Positions 47,216-59,851 of a stretch of DNA of 64,000 nucleotides are shown piece after piece. The position numbers and the translations under genes were made by a program. Positions within the stretch are counted from its first letter, which is position 1. Each line of letters begins with the position of its first letter. The notes beneath the pieces are model-generated. The model did no database searches. It saw nothing but the letters and a program-made list of their open reading frames with translations, and had not been told where the DNA came from. Source of the DNA: Pilaira anomala (lineage: Eukaryota; Mucoromycota; Mucoromycetes; Mucorales; Mucoraceae); the NCBI GenBank assembly GCA_025716855.1, contig JAIXMQ010000018.1, forward strand, positions 372,001 to 436,000. Direction: 5' to 3'.

Positions 47216-47617
47216 TCACCTTCTAGTATTAAGCATTCCTTTTAGAATGTGACCCACATCATTGACATTGCCAAGTGAAGATTTTAGTAGGTGAGGAATC
47301 TGTAGTTTCTTCTTAAGAAGATAAACGTAATATTGATTGCGGGAAACCTTTTGTAAATTGTAAGATAAAAGTTGCTTTTCTGAAAATAGTATGATCTTTG
47401 TCAATGCTTGATTTGAACTGTTTCTTGTAATTTTTGATTTGGTCGTTGGTGAATACTTTTTGAAGACTGATTGCAATTCTTTTGATGTGGTGAAATCGAT
47501 AATTGAGTAGTACAGCAAGGCTTTGTAAATAAATATGTTTACAAACAAAATTAATTGATGAAACTCAGCAACATGATTCGTTTTCGTTAATCCAGTTTTC
47601 TGAGCAATAATAATCAT
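47216..47617 (-). CDS. Open frame of 133 codons, Lys/Ser-rich, unsupported
   Basis: The frame opens MIIIAQKTGLTKTNH and ends HILKGMLNTRR. It is polar and helix-like, with KKYSPTTKSKITRNSSNQ in the middle. It starts 140 bp from a palindromic MITE. A CAG just inside the start could be a splice acceptor, making this a 3' exon of a larger gene, but I found no good donor upstream. No family is recognised. Confidence 0.25.
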   Translation of the reverse strand: MIIIAQKTGLTKTNHVAEFHQLILFVNIFIYKALLYYSIIDFTTSKELQSVFKKYSPTTKSKITRNSSNQALTKIILFSEKQLLSYNLQKVSRNQYYVYLLKKKLQIPHLLKSSLGNVNDVGHILKGMLNTRR

Positions 47618-47756
47618 GACATTTTGTAATAGAAATTACGTGGTCCTCTTCCGTATTGAAGAAATCATAACGAAACAATATTTTTTATTCGCACGTTTTC
47701 CTTTTTATGAATCAAGATATGCTTACGTCAATAGAATCGTTCGTAATTGGTCATTA

Positions 47757-48065
47757 GAGGTGTTCAGACCCAATTTGTGCTAAAATCGTACAAATTTACG
47801 TTAATTTGGGTCTGAACACCACAAATGTACAAATTTTGTGATTTACATATAATTTATACTAAAATGCAAATTAAATTGAGATTTGTTCTGCGTTTTTGGT
47901 GTTCAAATATAAACATCTGACAATTTTGGCCTGAACACCCCTATTATATGTAAATCACAAATTTTGTACTTTTTTTTTTTTACACTTGTGGTGTTCAGAC
48001 CCAAATTAATTTTATTGGCTAACGTAAATTTGTCTGATTTTAGCACAAATAGGTCTGAACACCCC
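47757..48065. mobile_element. 309-bp composite palindromic MITE
   Basis: The ends are inverted repeats (left GAGGTGTTCAGACCCAATTT, right end reverse-complement GGGGTGTTCAGACCTATTTG) that continue for about 45 bp. TA lies on both sides, as in TA-duplicating elements. Inside are two further inverted pairs of the same GGTGTTCAGACC core, so three palindromic units lie end to end. The outer units and the spacers next to them mirror each other. There is no coding capacity. Confidence 0.8.
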
Positions 48066-48220
48066 TAATAATAAACTATTTACTAAACATTAGAAGTTAT
48101 TGCCATTCTTTCAAGTCTTAATTTTGTGAAATCAGTCATAAAATAATGTTTGAATACCTGTGATGATAAATAAGCATGACTATTTAATATAATGTTAATA
48201 ATAAGATACTCAAACATACT

Positions 48221-48403
48221 TTAACGTTTTGGATTGGATTGAGAGAAAGAGTTGACAGATTCCTTCCAAACTTCTTGTAAACTTAAATTTGGTTCTTGTG
48301 GTCTCATGTTGTTGCAGAAGCGGGTAACAGCATTTTTATTTTCTTCAAAGAATGTTGAAAGTACTATGCTTGCTCCTTCGTAATAGTCTTCAATTATATT
48401 CAT
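48221..48403 (-). CDS. Small 60-residue open frame, unknown
   Basis: The frame reads MNIIEDYYEGASIVLSTFF, then NKNAVTRFCNNMRPQEPN and ends FSQSNPKR. The codon pattern and mixed composition look protein-like, and it lies on the opposite strand to VPS53 with a divergent 0.9-kb gap. It may be a lone exon. No family is recognised. Confidence 0.3.
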   Translation of the reverse strand: MNIIEDYYEGASIVLSTFFEENKNAVTRFCNNMRPQEPNLSLQEVWKESVNSFSQSNPKR

Positions 48404-49306
48404 TGGACTATATAATTGATAATATTAGTATTACTAATCTAGTTCGTAATATTAGTATTACTCACGTTACGATTTTAAAAAAGTTTGTTTTAAATCCGTA
48501 ACGCGTTGAGCCACACCCTTCGCTACCTAGCCTTAACATGCTGCTGATTGACACAAGAATTTATCTATAAAAAGCCTTTTTATCGAGATTTATTAGGCTA
48601 TGAATTTGTAATATATTATTGGAACTATGAAATACGCCTTACCATTGACAACAATAATTGTTGTTTTTTTGATACAATCTCTTGTTTAGATAATATTTAC
48701 AGCTAGACAAGAGATTAAGAGAAGGGTATTTTGATGTGAGATTCATGTTTTGAAAAGAAAGGAAAGGAAGAAAGGAAAGGAAGAAAGGAAAGAAATAAAG
48801 AAATAAAGAAAGAAAAAAAAGTGATTTATAATGAAACTAAAAAAAAACCTGTTTACGTGGCGTGTGAATAAAAATAAAAAAGTCAGAATAATTAGTACAT
48901 ATTGTTATCTACATATACGACAGACTTGAAACTATAGAAGAGAAACTACGTTATATATAAAAGCATCCAACAGTTTTCTTCAGATGATAGCTATGTAAAA
49001 CTAAATGAAAAAGAAGCAAGAGACTTTTTTTTTATTTCATTTAAAACATAAAACATAAAAGGTCGTGTGCTGACTGTAAGAAATAAAGAAGGATATGAAT
49101 ACTGAATTTACTAAGGGTTTGTTGTCTTTTATCAATGAAACAAACATAAAACTTTTTATTACTGTATGCATCGTCTCCACAAAATTTGAAGATAACCTTT
49201 TGATATCCAGTAATTTAGAACTAATTTGCTGGTTTTATCTATTGGACCTCCGTTTTATTAACCATTTTGTACTTTCATGTTTATCCTTTTTCTTTACAAA
49301 TAAAAG
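48404..49306. other. Intergenic stretch upstream of VPS53
   Basis: It contains a purine microsatellite (GGAAA/GAAA units, about 48754-48820). An open stretch at 49095-49306 ends in the VPS53 leader and shows no conserved pattern. Confidence 0.45.
48754..48820. repeat. GGAAA/GAAA purine microsatellite
   Basis: Imperfect GGAAAGGAAG and GAAATAAA units in the intergenic stretch upstream of VPS53. Confidence 0.85.
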
Positions 49307-51572
49307 ATGAGTAAAGAGAATCTCGTAAAGGTTTCTCCTCACTTGGAAACAAAAGCTTTATCTATTCTTAATGTCAAAAACCCACTAGATTCACCAGACT
49401 TTGATCCAACACAATACTTAAATAGACTTTTTCCAAACGGTATGGCTTTTTTGTATTTTTGTTCCTTTGAAACATAACGTTTACCAAACTTCAATATAGA
49501 ACAGTCTTTGGGCTCCATCGATGGCGTGCTTGATAAATTACAAGTCAAGATGAAAGAGATGAACCAAGAAGCTGAACGATTAACCGATACACAATTTACA
49601 AAAGGAGGTCAAGATGGAAATAAAGACTTGGATAAAGCAAAAGAAGCTATTCAGGTATATATCTACTCGAGACTTTTAACACGACAATTATATTGAAAGT
49701 GATAGTATTAGGAATTGTTTAAAAAAATTCAAGATATTAAATCCAAAGCAGCTCAGTCAGAATCGATGGTTCAAGAAATTACACATGATGTCAAATCACT
49801 TGATTATGCAAAGAGACACTTGACTCATTCAGTAACTGTATTAAAACGGCTTCAAATGTTAGTGACTGCAGTAGACCAACTGGAGACCATGTCCAAAAAT
49901 AAACAATACAAAGAAAGTGCCCAATTACTGCAGGTAAAAAAAAAAAAAAAAAATAGGGGATAAAAAGTATGATGAATCCTACGCTGATTTGAAACTTAAA
50001 TAGGCAGTGATTCAATTAATGCAACATTTCAAATCTTATAAAAGTGTGCCTCAAATCGCACAGTTATCAGACAGAATTACCGCTTTAAAAAAGCATTTGG
50101 AAACATGTGTTTTGAGAGAATTAGAATCTGGATTTAATGCTGAAGGTGGACTTGTTGGGCAGCCTTGGGTATTGCATGACGCTTGCTTAGTAGCTACTGT
50201 ATTAGGCGAAGCTACAAAGTACGTCAAATAGATAAATATTTTTTTTATTCCGATATTAACAGCTAAAAAAATTATAGAGAGAAGATCATCAGACGATATG
50301 TAGATCTTCAATTAGTTAATTATAGACAAATATTTAGACCTTTAGAAGAAGTATCTCAGTTGGACAATATCTCTCGTCGATATGCATTTTTAAAGCGCAT
50401 CTTGAAAACTTGTGATGATGAACATGTAGATATATTCCCAACATCTTGGGCTGTTAGCGGTAGAATTTGTGAAAAGTTTTGCGATTATACAAGGTAAAAT
50501 GATAACTGTATATTACAGATAAAGGTCATGTATGACTAACCCTCACGTCAATTTATAGGTCTGATTTGGATCTAGTTATGAAGAATAATGCACCTGATGT
50601 TAAGGATTTATTAAAAGCGTTACAGCTAACGATTGAGTTTGAAGGACAACTAACAAAGAGATACGAAAGACACGTAAGTATGTTTTTTTTTTAATTCTTA
50701 ATATGATATTAACAACACTACTTAGACAAAGGAAGGGGAGGATAAAGAGCCCATGTTTAATTTTGACAAGAAAATTTCGACATCATTCCAACCTTATCTT
50801 TATATTTATATCAATGCAGAGGACATGTAAGTTGTGAGATATAGTCTACGCATATTACGAGAAACTTAACTTTAAATTCTAGTACAATATCATCTATGAT
50901 TGATTCTTATATCCAGTCCGACTTAGCAGCAGATGCAGAAGACGATGGTACCATGGCTGTCTTGCCTTCTAGTACAGACTTGTTTTATTTTTACAGAGAA
51001 ACACTCGTTCAATGCTCCAAGTTTTCCACCGGAAAAGCATTATTTGATCTATGTCAATTGTTTGCAAAACATTTAGATTCTTATTGCAATCAAATCATCT
51101 TGGGTGGTTTAGCAAGGTAAAACATATTAAATATTTTAATTGATATAAATTGACTTTTTCATATTAGAAACGAAAAAAAGACAATCACTATAGAACATTT
51201 TCGATTTGCAAGTTTAGCACTTAACACAGCTGATTACTGTTATATGACGACTTCACAATTAGAAGAGAAATTAAGAGAAAAAGTAGATGAAAATTACTCG
51301 GATAAAGTAGATTTAGAGGGTGTCAAAGAAGGATTTATGAGAGCCATGTCTGTTTGCATTGATAATATTGTGAAGAGTTTAGAGCAAGCTTATGATCAGC
51401 AGTTTGTGCAAATGACTAAGCTTTCTTGGGGTACTATGGATACAGTTGGAGATCAATCTGATTATGTTAGTCAAATACTAGATATAATTAAACGTAATGT
51501 TACTGTTGTGGGAAGAATTATTGCAAATAGACGTTATTATCGAACTTTCAATGATCGATTCGCAGAGTGAGT

Positions 51573-51605
<33 letters not shown>

Positions 51606-52374
51606 TGAAAATCTTAAAAGAATGCAATTACTAATAACCAACAAAGGGTTTTTGTTTCGAAATATTTAATTCAAATTTTTAAATGCAAACCCATTTCAGA
51701 AATTGGTGCAGAGCAATTATTGTTAGATACACATTCAATCAAAACTTTGCTACTCGATATGCCATCGATGGGATCTTCTGATGGACCTGTTGTTATACCA
51801 AATTCGTAAGTTACAATGATATATTATAGTAGCTGGAATATTTCTAAAACAAATCCTATATAGATATAGCCGAATTGTCAACAAGGGGATTTCAAAAGCA
51901 GAAGCTATTTTAAAAACTGTCATGTCGCCAACTGAACCTGCAGAAGGCTATGTCGAAAACTACCTATTACTTATTGGTGATAAACATGTTGGTAATTTCA
52001 CTCGATTATTAGACCTAAAAGGTGTCAAGAAACAAGATCAGGGTCCATTATTAGACATGTTCCAAAGACGCATTCCTCATCACGATAACTTGGCTGAAAA
52101 CTCGAATTTATTACCCGCAGAATCATTTACTAATTCAAATTCAAGTCCTGCAGTACTCCCAAGTTCCATCACTACTTCATTATCCAGTATGGCATCAAAT
52201 GCTGCCTCGAATTTCAATACTACCAATTCTCCTTTCAGACCAAATGCATCGCCCACTCAGTCTTCACCAACAAATGAGGGAACTCGCGGTCGGTTAAACG
52301 AGAACTTTAGAAAGTTAGTTATGACCGGTATGGCCTTTCGTAAAGACATGCAAGAACGAAGAGATCAACAATAA
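49307..52374 (+). CDS. VPS53: VPS53, GARP tethering complex subunit
   Basis: About eleven exons join from ATG 49307 to the stop at 52374, giving about 820 residues. The N-terminal region shows [18 protein letters not shown], the hallmark start of Vps53, then a coiled coil ([39 protein letters not shown]). The Vps53_N helical rods continue with [37 protein letters not shown] and [18 protein letters not shown]-terminal blocks are [20 protein letters not shown] and [20 protein letters not shown]. The tail after residue 720 is Ser/Asn-rich. GARP/EARP captures endosome-derived vesicles at the trans-Golgi. Introns are short; the one at about 51568-51645 carries a 30-nt T-run. Confidence 0.95.
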
Positions 52375-53225
52375 TTTAAAAAATAAATATATGCTGCAAT
52401 TTTTTATAATACTCTTAACATGATTTGTGTATTTGTTACTTTATGTTTTATTATATATAAACGCGGTGTGCTTATTTTAAAAAGACTAACAAACTAAGAA
52501 AAGTTATACATAAAGTAACGATCATATTGTCTATCACATGCTGGCTGGCTGATAATCACACTGTGAATTCAAAATAATCTATGCCCCTGTATCCGAGTTG
52601 CGGGATGTACGTGTTTTAAAGTTAACAAAAAAGTGAGTCATCATTTTGAGGGAAGAAAAAGTAATGTAGATCAGGCAATTATGAGCGCATAAAAGCATTT
52701 TAAACTATTCATAAAAACGTAATAATAGAATAATAATGTTCTTAACTCATGTTATAATCCTGAGTTACGATTTCGTTTTCTCAGGTAGTCTTTTTTATTC
52801 TATTCGCCTATTTATGATGATCAATGATGAAAAGCTTGAGTAGTTTGGTAACTCAGCAACTGACGTAATTGGCAAAAAGATGTGGAACCAATTATTATGC
52901 GTATGTATTTTTTAGCCTGTTAAATTTAGTATTAGACATTTGAGGAGGGATTTATTACAACACATCTAAAAATCTTTAGATGTACCAATGTTTATTTTTT
53001 GTCTGCATAATTTTTTTAAGTAAACAATGTCCAACGACGGCGTGAATTAAATTTGTTTTTTGAAAATGTTAGGATGTAATCTACATCTCAATTTTAAAGT
53101 AACCATTATACCTTTTAAGATATTAGATGATATGCATTGTGGTTGAATTCTGAACAGTAAACTATGAATTATCATCACTTATATATTTTTTTAATTACAG
53201 GCTCATACTAGATATATAATGGCTA

Positions 53226-53291
<66 letters not shown>

Positions 53292-55768
53292 AGAAGGTCT
53301 CTTCCTTACAATAAGTGATAATAAATTATATTTCAATTTGATGCTTTAGTGAAAATAGCAGTTACAAAATTTGATCTTAACAAGAGCTCCTTTTAAAGGC
53401 AATCAAATAAATGATGGATAACGACATATAAGACGACAGCTTTCTAACTATATATGACATGAACTAATCAGATAATGTCATATGAAAAACTTTAAAAAAT
53501 TCTGCCTTAGTTTCATATTTACACTTATCCCTTATCCTAAGTTGAGCGATTTTACAATTTTTGTAACCCCCTAACTTGGGATGATAGGTAATTTATAACG
53601 TCTTATCTATCAGCTTTGCGACTGAAACATTCTCAATTTACATAAAAAGGGTGTACTTATCAATAATTCATATAGTCGATCTATATCACATTTTTGGCTA
53701 CTCAGCTATAATATTTTTTTTTTACGAAGTTGCTTTTAATCGACTAACTATTACAGAAAATTTAATATGTAATGTATAATTCATAGTATATTACTAGCCA
53801 AACAGTTTATTTGTAACTTCTATTAAATAGATCAATAAATAAATAGCTTAGAGTAAAATATATACATTTTGGTTTTGATGATGAGCAGAAATAATGAAAG
53901 GAAAAAGGGCGATTAGTTAAATGATTTTTATTTTGCATTAAATAGTAGTGACATTTCTGTTAGTTTAGATTGCAGTACACATATGTTAAATCTAAACCTT
54001 ACTTGGTTGTAACTTTTCATTACACAGCATTATTTGCGATGATGAGCGATAAAAAAAAAGGGACGAAACTGTAATTTATTTACACAAATATATGTGAACA
54101 ATGCACGGTATAAATATAGAAATAACTATAAAGATATGTATTTTGGGACAACAAGATACATACTAAAAACGCACACCCTTAATCAATGAATGTATGATAG
54201 AATATCTAAAGTAGACTTTGTGATCTGTTTTGTGTATATCAATTTCTTATTGTAAATAAACTATTGAGTTGTAAATCTTGATTATTATGCAAATGTATGA
54301 TCCGTCAATATAGAAATATTGGCCAAGTAGTTTTAAAGAGCAAACAATCTATTCGAAATCTATGCTGAACCTTTCAACCTACAAAATATGGCAAGACGAC
54401 GCATTAAGTTTAACTTGCAGCACCTTCATTTAAAAATTAGTAAGATAATAATCGAATCTGTTATGTAAGGGAACACACACTAACTATATTATAGTGTACA
54501 CGCGGCCCTGCTAAAGTTTTCAGCAAGGGATATTTTTACCCTGCTTTTCACATATGCAGTTAGATAAAGTAGCATCACTTTCTTTTTTTCTGCCTTTTGT
54601 TATATATTATATATATATTATATATGTGGCAACGACTTCCGGATCAAATGCAGAAAAATAACTGAAAATTAGCACCGATTGAAATTCAAGGAGACAGCAT
54701 GCTATCTCTGTTCATTTACCAAAAAAAAGACAATGGATATCTAGTGACGCAATTTTGTAGCTTTTAAGTATTCTGTGATTAAAAAGTATCATGGTTGCCA
54801 TAGTTTTTTTTTTATAGAAGAGGCATTAAACCCCAGAAATTGCGGGCACTATTCCAAATTTTAACAAGTTTTTTGTTTTAGCTCGGCGCAGAAAAGTAAT
54901 TTGTGGGGAACATATCCTTTACAGACAAAAACGAAGACCCAAAATTATAAATTACTTTATAAAAAAAAAAGATTTCAGTCTGATATCAAAATGAAAAATT
55001 TAATCGTGTTTCTTAATACAGCTAAAGAAAAATTCCTTGAATGAATGAATGAATCACACACTAAATCTCAAAATTCAATTTCCCGTTCAGCTTTAAATCA
55101 GGTAACCTGTGACAAAAAAAAAAAAAAATATGATAAATACTCAGTTTTGCCATTTTGAAAAACGAACAGAACTAGCGTATCTTTTTTTTTAGAGTGAATC
55201 AGATCAACTTGAGTAAATTACATTGTATCTTGTGTTATGAATATACCTACATGTGATTTGTATAATTACTAATCGCACTCGAGTTACTAGAGATAAAGAA
55301 AAAAAAGTTATATTTCTAAAAAATCATATTGCGAAGATCATTTTTTTTTTCTATAATATTTGACGCTAAAAAGAGCAATTATTCCTAATTCCGCTATTAT
55401 AACCCAATAAAGGTGAATAACTTATATGACGTATAATACAGCCAATCATTCTATCTCCCAGATTGTCCCAGAAAACTACTTGATCCTTGAACGGAGCTTT
55501 ATCCTAAAACTATAAAATAAATACTCAGTAGTGCTTGTTGTACAGAGGAAGATGACGCTTGTCACGAAAAATGATTTGATTTAAGAAAAAAAAGGTACAT
55601 TATAATTACTCCGATATGCGTTGTCCTTTACAAATAAGGATTCTTTTTATAGCTACGTACATGTAACAAAAAAAGAAAAAAAAAAGTATAAATACCTCCT
55701 ACTGATCTAAGACATATAGTTTAATTACACTTTTCTTTTCTTTTAAATTTTTTTTTTACATATACAAA
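52375..55768. other. 3.4-kb gene-free stretch upstream of the sugar transporter
   Basis: This is the largest gap in the window. It is AT-rich with many short A/T runs and a 63-nt T-run. I read both strands for exon-like stretches and found none that could be joined. It may hold an extended promoter or an unrecognised non-coding element. Confidence 0.5.
53228..53290. repeat. 63-nt poly-T run
   Basis: Uninterrupted T from 53228 to 53290, the longest homopolymer in the window. It could mark the A-tail of an old retroposed sequence on the minus strand or be slippage expansion. Confidence 0.95.
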
Positions 55769-57462
55769 ATGCAATTGAAAGGTGCTGCATTGCTTAACGC
55801 TTCAACCTTACTAGCCGCTATCGGTTTTTTACTCTTTGGTTACGATCAAGTATGTAAAAAATTAAGATCATAATATCTTTTTTAGAAATCAATACTAATC
55901 AAATATTACTTAAAAAGGGTGTTATGTCAGGAGTTGTTGCTAATGAGTTATTTATTGAAACTATGGGAAACCCTAACTCTGGTTTAATGGGTGCTATCGT
56001 TGCACTTTATGAGATCGGTTGTATGGCCGGTGCTTTATCAACTGGTCGTGTTGGTGATATGTTAGGTCGTAGAAAGACGATCCGTTATGGTTGTCTTATT
56101 CTTTGTGTTGGTGCTATTATTCAAACTGCTGCTGTCAACGCACCAATGATGATTGTCGCACGTATCATTACTGGTATCGGTAATGGTATGAACACTGCTA
56201 CTATCCCCGTCTACCAAGCTGAATTATCACCTCCTAAATCAAGAGGTGCACATGTTGCTTTTGAAGCTTCATTGTTAACTGTTGGTGTAGCTATTGCCTA
56301 TTGGCTTGAATATGGTCTCTATTTTGTTCCTGGTGAATTTGCTTGGAGATTTCCTTTAGCTTTCCAAATGGTTTTCGCTATTGTTTTAGGTATCGCTTCT
56401 TTCATTTTACCCGAGTCACCTCGTTGGTTGCAGGCTCACGGTTATGAAGATGAATGTAAGGATGTATTAGCTCGTCTTTGGGCTGATGGTGATGTTACTC
56501 ATCCTCGTTGTATGGCGGAATGGGAAGAAATTCGTGATGGTATTGAACTTGAACGTCGTGAAGGTGTTTCATCTTATGTAGAACTCTTCAAAAAGGGTAA
56601 GATGAATAACCGTTATCGTGTTCTTCTTGGTATGGGTGGTCAACTTATTCAACAATTTGGTGGTATCAACGTTATTAGTTATTATTTGACTGATGTATTT
56701 AAGCAAGCTGGTATGAGTACTGAAAAAGCAATGTTAATGGCCGGTGTTGATTCTATTGTTTATTTCCTCGGTGCTGTTACTCCTATTTATACCATTGAAC
56801 GACTTGGTCGTCGTCCACTCATGTACGCTGGTTTAATTGGTCAAGCTATCACTTTGTTAATTGTTGGCGGCTGTCAATACCTCGTACAAACTACAGGAAA
56901 TGCTCAAGCTTCATCTGCAGTTATCGCTTTTGTTATGCTTTATAACTTTGTCTTTGGTGCTGCTTGGTTAGGTTTAGCTTGGTTATATCCTTCTGAAATT
57001 TTCTCTACTGGTTTAAGAGCAAAGGGTAATTCTATGTCTACTGCTGCTAACTGGCTTGGTAACTTTGTTGTTGCCATGATTGCCCCTGTTCTCTTTGAAT
57101 ATGCCAAATATTGGACTTTCTTATTATTCGGTATTTTAAACGTTGTCTTCTTGGTCCCTATTTATCTCTGGTACCCCGAAACTATGGGTAAGTCTTTGGA
57201 AGAAATTGAGGTCTTGTTCTCTACTCAAGAATTCCAAGACGATGCCAAATCTACTGCATCCCATATTGGATCTACTTCTCAATACGATAAATACCGAGAC
57301 TCTCAATCTCAAATTGAACGTGCATCTCGTCCTGCCTCTCGCAGATTCCCCAGTAACTTCTCTGGTCAACAAACTAATGAAAAACCTGCTGTTGGTACCG
57401 ACGCTGCTAATGTCAAAAATGAATATACGCAGGAAAACGAGAAGCCCGGCAACTACAAGTAA
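55769..57462 (+). CDS. MFS sugar porter (hexose transporter-like)
   Basis: Two exons (55769-55849 and 55918-57462) give 541 residues, normal for fungal hexose carriers. The first exon carries TM1 with GFLLFGYDQ, joining to GVMSGV. Sugar-porter signatures are GRVGDMLGRRKTI (between TM2 and TM3), RIITGIGNGMNTATIPVYQA, LPESPRWLQAHG after TM6, QLIQQFGGINVISYY in TM7, ERLGRRPLM and YPETMGKSLEEIE at the end of TM12. The C-terminal 60 residues are Ser/Gln-rich and cytosolic. Codon use is strongly biased to a narrow set (many GGT, GCT, ACT), suggesting high expression. Substrate specificity (glucose, other hexose or pentose) cannot be read safely. Confidence 0.94.
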
Positions 57463-57702
57463 ATTCTTACTACACCACTACTAATACTAATATAATAGGG
57501 GCCGTGCCCTACCATCTATATTTCCTTATTATTTCACAACACTATTTTTGATATTCTATTTTATTTTTTGAAACACAAATTTAGTTGTATATATTATCCC
57601 AATTTTTAATATTATTCTTATCAAATTATAAAAAAATTATTACTATTATATTTTTACTTTTTTATAATTCATTATTGTGTATTTTTATCTTTGTGTATTC
57701 TT

Positions 57703-57752
57703 TCATTTTCATTTTCATTTTATTTTATTTTATTTTATTTTATTTTATTTTA
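57703..57752. repeat. CATTTT/TATTT pentanucleotide microsatellite
   Basis: Three CATTTT-like units lead into about seven TATTT units in the 3' flank of the sugar transporter. Confidence 0.9.
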
Positions 57753-58149
57753 TCTTAGTTAGACGATTCAGCTATTGAGAGATTTGGCATTTATGTTATA
57801 CAAATTGTAATACTTTTTAGGTTTAAGAATTTTAAAACCAAGATAAGGTTTGCCGCGACATTGTGTTACACAAATATAAACACCTTAATTGAGTATACCA
57901 ATACCAGTTTTAGTAGAATTAGCTGAATAGTTGGAAATAAATGATATTAATATAGAAAATATAACTAAACTCATAAGCATCTTCCCACATCTTCCTGTAA
58001 ACTTATAAATCATACTTATTTATACAAATTATAATAGAAATGACTAAATATGTACAACTTTGTGAATATTATTCTTTCACTTTAAAATGAATCATATTGA
58101 AACGGCGTAACTGTATCATATTGTAAACTCTTTGTCGGATTAAATTAGA

Positions 58150-58153
<4 letters not shown>

Positions 58154-58192
<39 letters not shown>
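58154..58192. repeat. 39-nt poly-T run
   Basis: Uninterrupted T from 58154 to 58192 between two convergent genes. Confidence 0.9.
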
Positions 58193-58195
<3 letters not shown>

Positions 58196-58465
58196 GAAAT
58201 AGTCTTGTATTTCGAACTCACATTTCAATTCTCTATTGTCGTTAAAATGCCGTGTATAAGATATATATTTCGCTTGGTTTCACTTTTTTTAGCGTAACGG
58301 GACAAAATGGTATTCCCGTAGTGCGAGTTATGTTTAGTAATACAATAGACGCCTGCACATATTAATCGGATCTATTGTAGGTTCTGGAGGTTTCCCCGCA
58401 AAAATTAAAGGTACCCATTACTTCCCCATGTTTTTTTTAATTCTGGATTAAGTCAGCATATTTAT

Positions 58466-59292
58466 TTATTGTTTAATAAACACATGTTCTCTGTAATACT
58501 TGAGTTCTTCGATACTTTCTATGATATCATCTAGCGCTCTATGCCCAGCCTTCTTGACCACGCCCTTTGCGATTTGAGGATACCAACGTTTAGCCAATTC
58601 CTTGATTGTACTAACATCTACAATACGATAGTGCAATTGCTCTACGACACTAGGCATTTCCTTACACAAAAAGACTTTATCCGCATGAACAGAGTTTCCA
58701 GCTAATGGTGCCACACCTTTAGGCACATGTTCTTTTAAAAACTCAAATACCTGCTTCTCAGCTTCCTCAATTGAAATCTTAGATTCGAGTACCTGCTTAG
58801 TTAAACCAGACTAAAAAAAAAAAAAAAAAAAAAAAAATCAGTACCACTCCAAGAAAAACTTTCCCAACACTTACAGCTCCGTGGTGCTGGACACACCATT
58901 CTAGAAAGAGAAAAAAGCTTCTTGTTTAACATAGAAGAAAATAAAATACTTTTATAGTTACCATTCATTTTATCCATAACTTCTTTTGGTTGGTGAATAA
59001 TTAATTCAGGTCCCTATCATACACTTTGAATATAACGCTTAAAAGTAAATAAATCAGTAACAACTTACTTCTGCTACAATATTAAGATCGCCGTCAGTAA
59101 TCAATACTGCGATTTCGATCAAGTGGTCTTTCTCAATGTCGAGACCTGTCATCTATTTGAGGATGTTATTATTATTCGTTATAAGTAGCGTGTATAAATT
59201 ACCTCGCAATCTATCCAAACAAGAGGGTCTTTAATCATTTTTCGTATACGTATTGTAGAAAAAGCGCGAGTACAAAGTGTTGATAATAGCAT
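58466..59292 (-). CDS. Oligoribonuclease (REXO2/Orn family), probably mitochondrial and cytosolic
   Basis: Five exons (59292-about 59203, about 59153-59070, about 59013-58960, about 58902-58876, about 58813-58466) give about 200 residues. The DEDDh motifs are complete: [20 protein letters not shown] (Asp and Glu of motif I), [10 protein letters not shown] (motif II) and [14 protein letters not shown] (His-x4-Asp of motif III). The N-terminus ([18 protein letters not shown]) looks like a mitochondrial presequence, and a second Met at residue 19 just before IKDPLVWID could start a cytosolic form, as proposed for animal REXO2. The enzyme degrades 2-5 nt RNA remnants to mononucleotides. Length is normal for the family. 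Confidence 0.95.
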
Positions 59293-59851
59293 TTTTTTTA
59301 AAAAAGAAAAAACAAAACTTGAAAACTTTAAAATGGCGTATCGACGTCACGTATGAAACTAAATGCAAATATGTAGTTAGCTTAATAAATGAAGCACTGA
59401 AAAGACTGTAAGGGATTCCAATCTTATTATTTATTAACGCGTAAAAAAATCTACCAGAATACTTTAAGCTTTCAATTTTTACCGAATCAATTCATATTAA
59501 GTAAAACAGAGAGCTGTCTGATAACTCAATGCTATGACTTAAATGAATATTGCTTTAATATGCTTGAGACAGGTAAATAATGGTATGTTGTAAGTGGATT
59601 TAAGAAAGAAAAATGTCATTGATAAAGTCTACTCTTTTATGCCTTATCTTTTGCTTACTTTACAATTATATCTGTGAGATACTTCGGGTTCTTCTTTTCT
59701 GTCTCTTCGATCATTTAATACTTTCTGGACGGCGACAATCCTCTATCTAAGGATGGAGAAAAAGCAGATATTGCTGGGACAGAATTGAACAAGAAGCTAT
59801 AGATATTTTATTTACATAATTACGGAAGATGCAGAGAATTGAAAAGTAGCA
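59293..59851. other. Intergenic stretch upstream of the oligoribonuclease
   Basis: AT-rich, without a supported exon. The promoter side of the oligoribonuclease lies here. Confidence 0.4.

Larger units (their letters stand above)
57463..58465. other. 1.0-kb intergenic stretch between convergent genes
   Basis: The 3' flank of the transporter contains a TATTT pentanucleotide tract. A 39-nt T-run lies at 58154-58192. No exon is seen. Confidence 0.5.

Noticed and set aside
57136..57484. Overlapping frames at the 3' end of the sugar transporter
   Set aside because: Shadows of the transporter's C-terminal tail in other frames.
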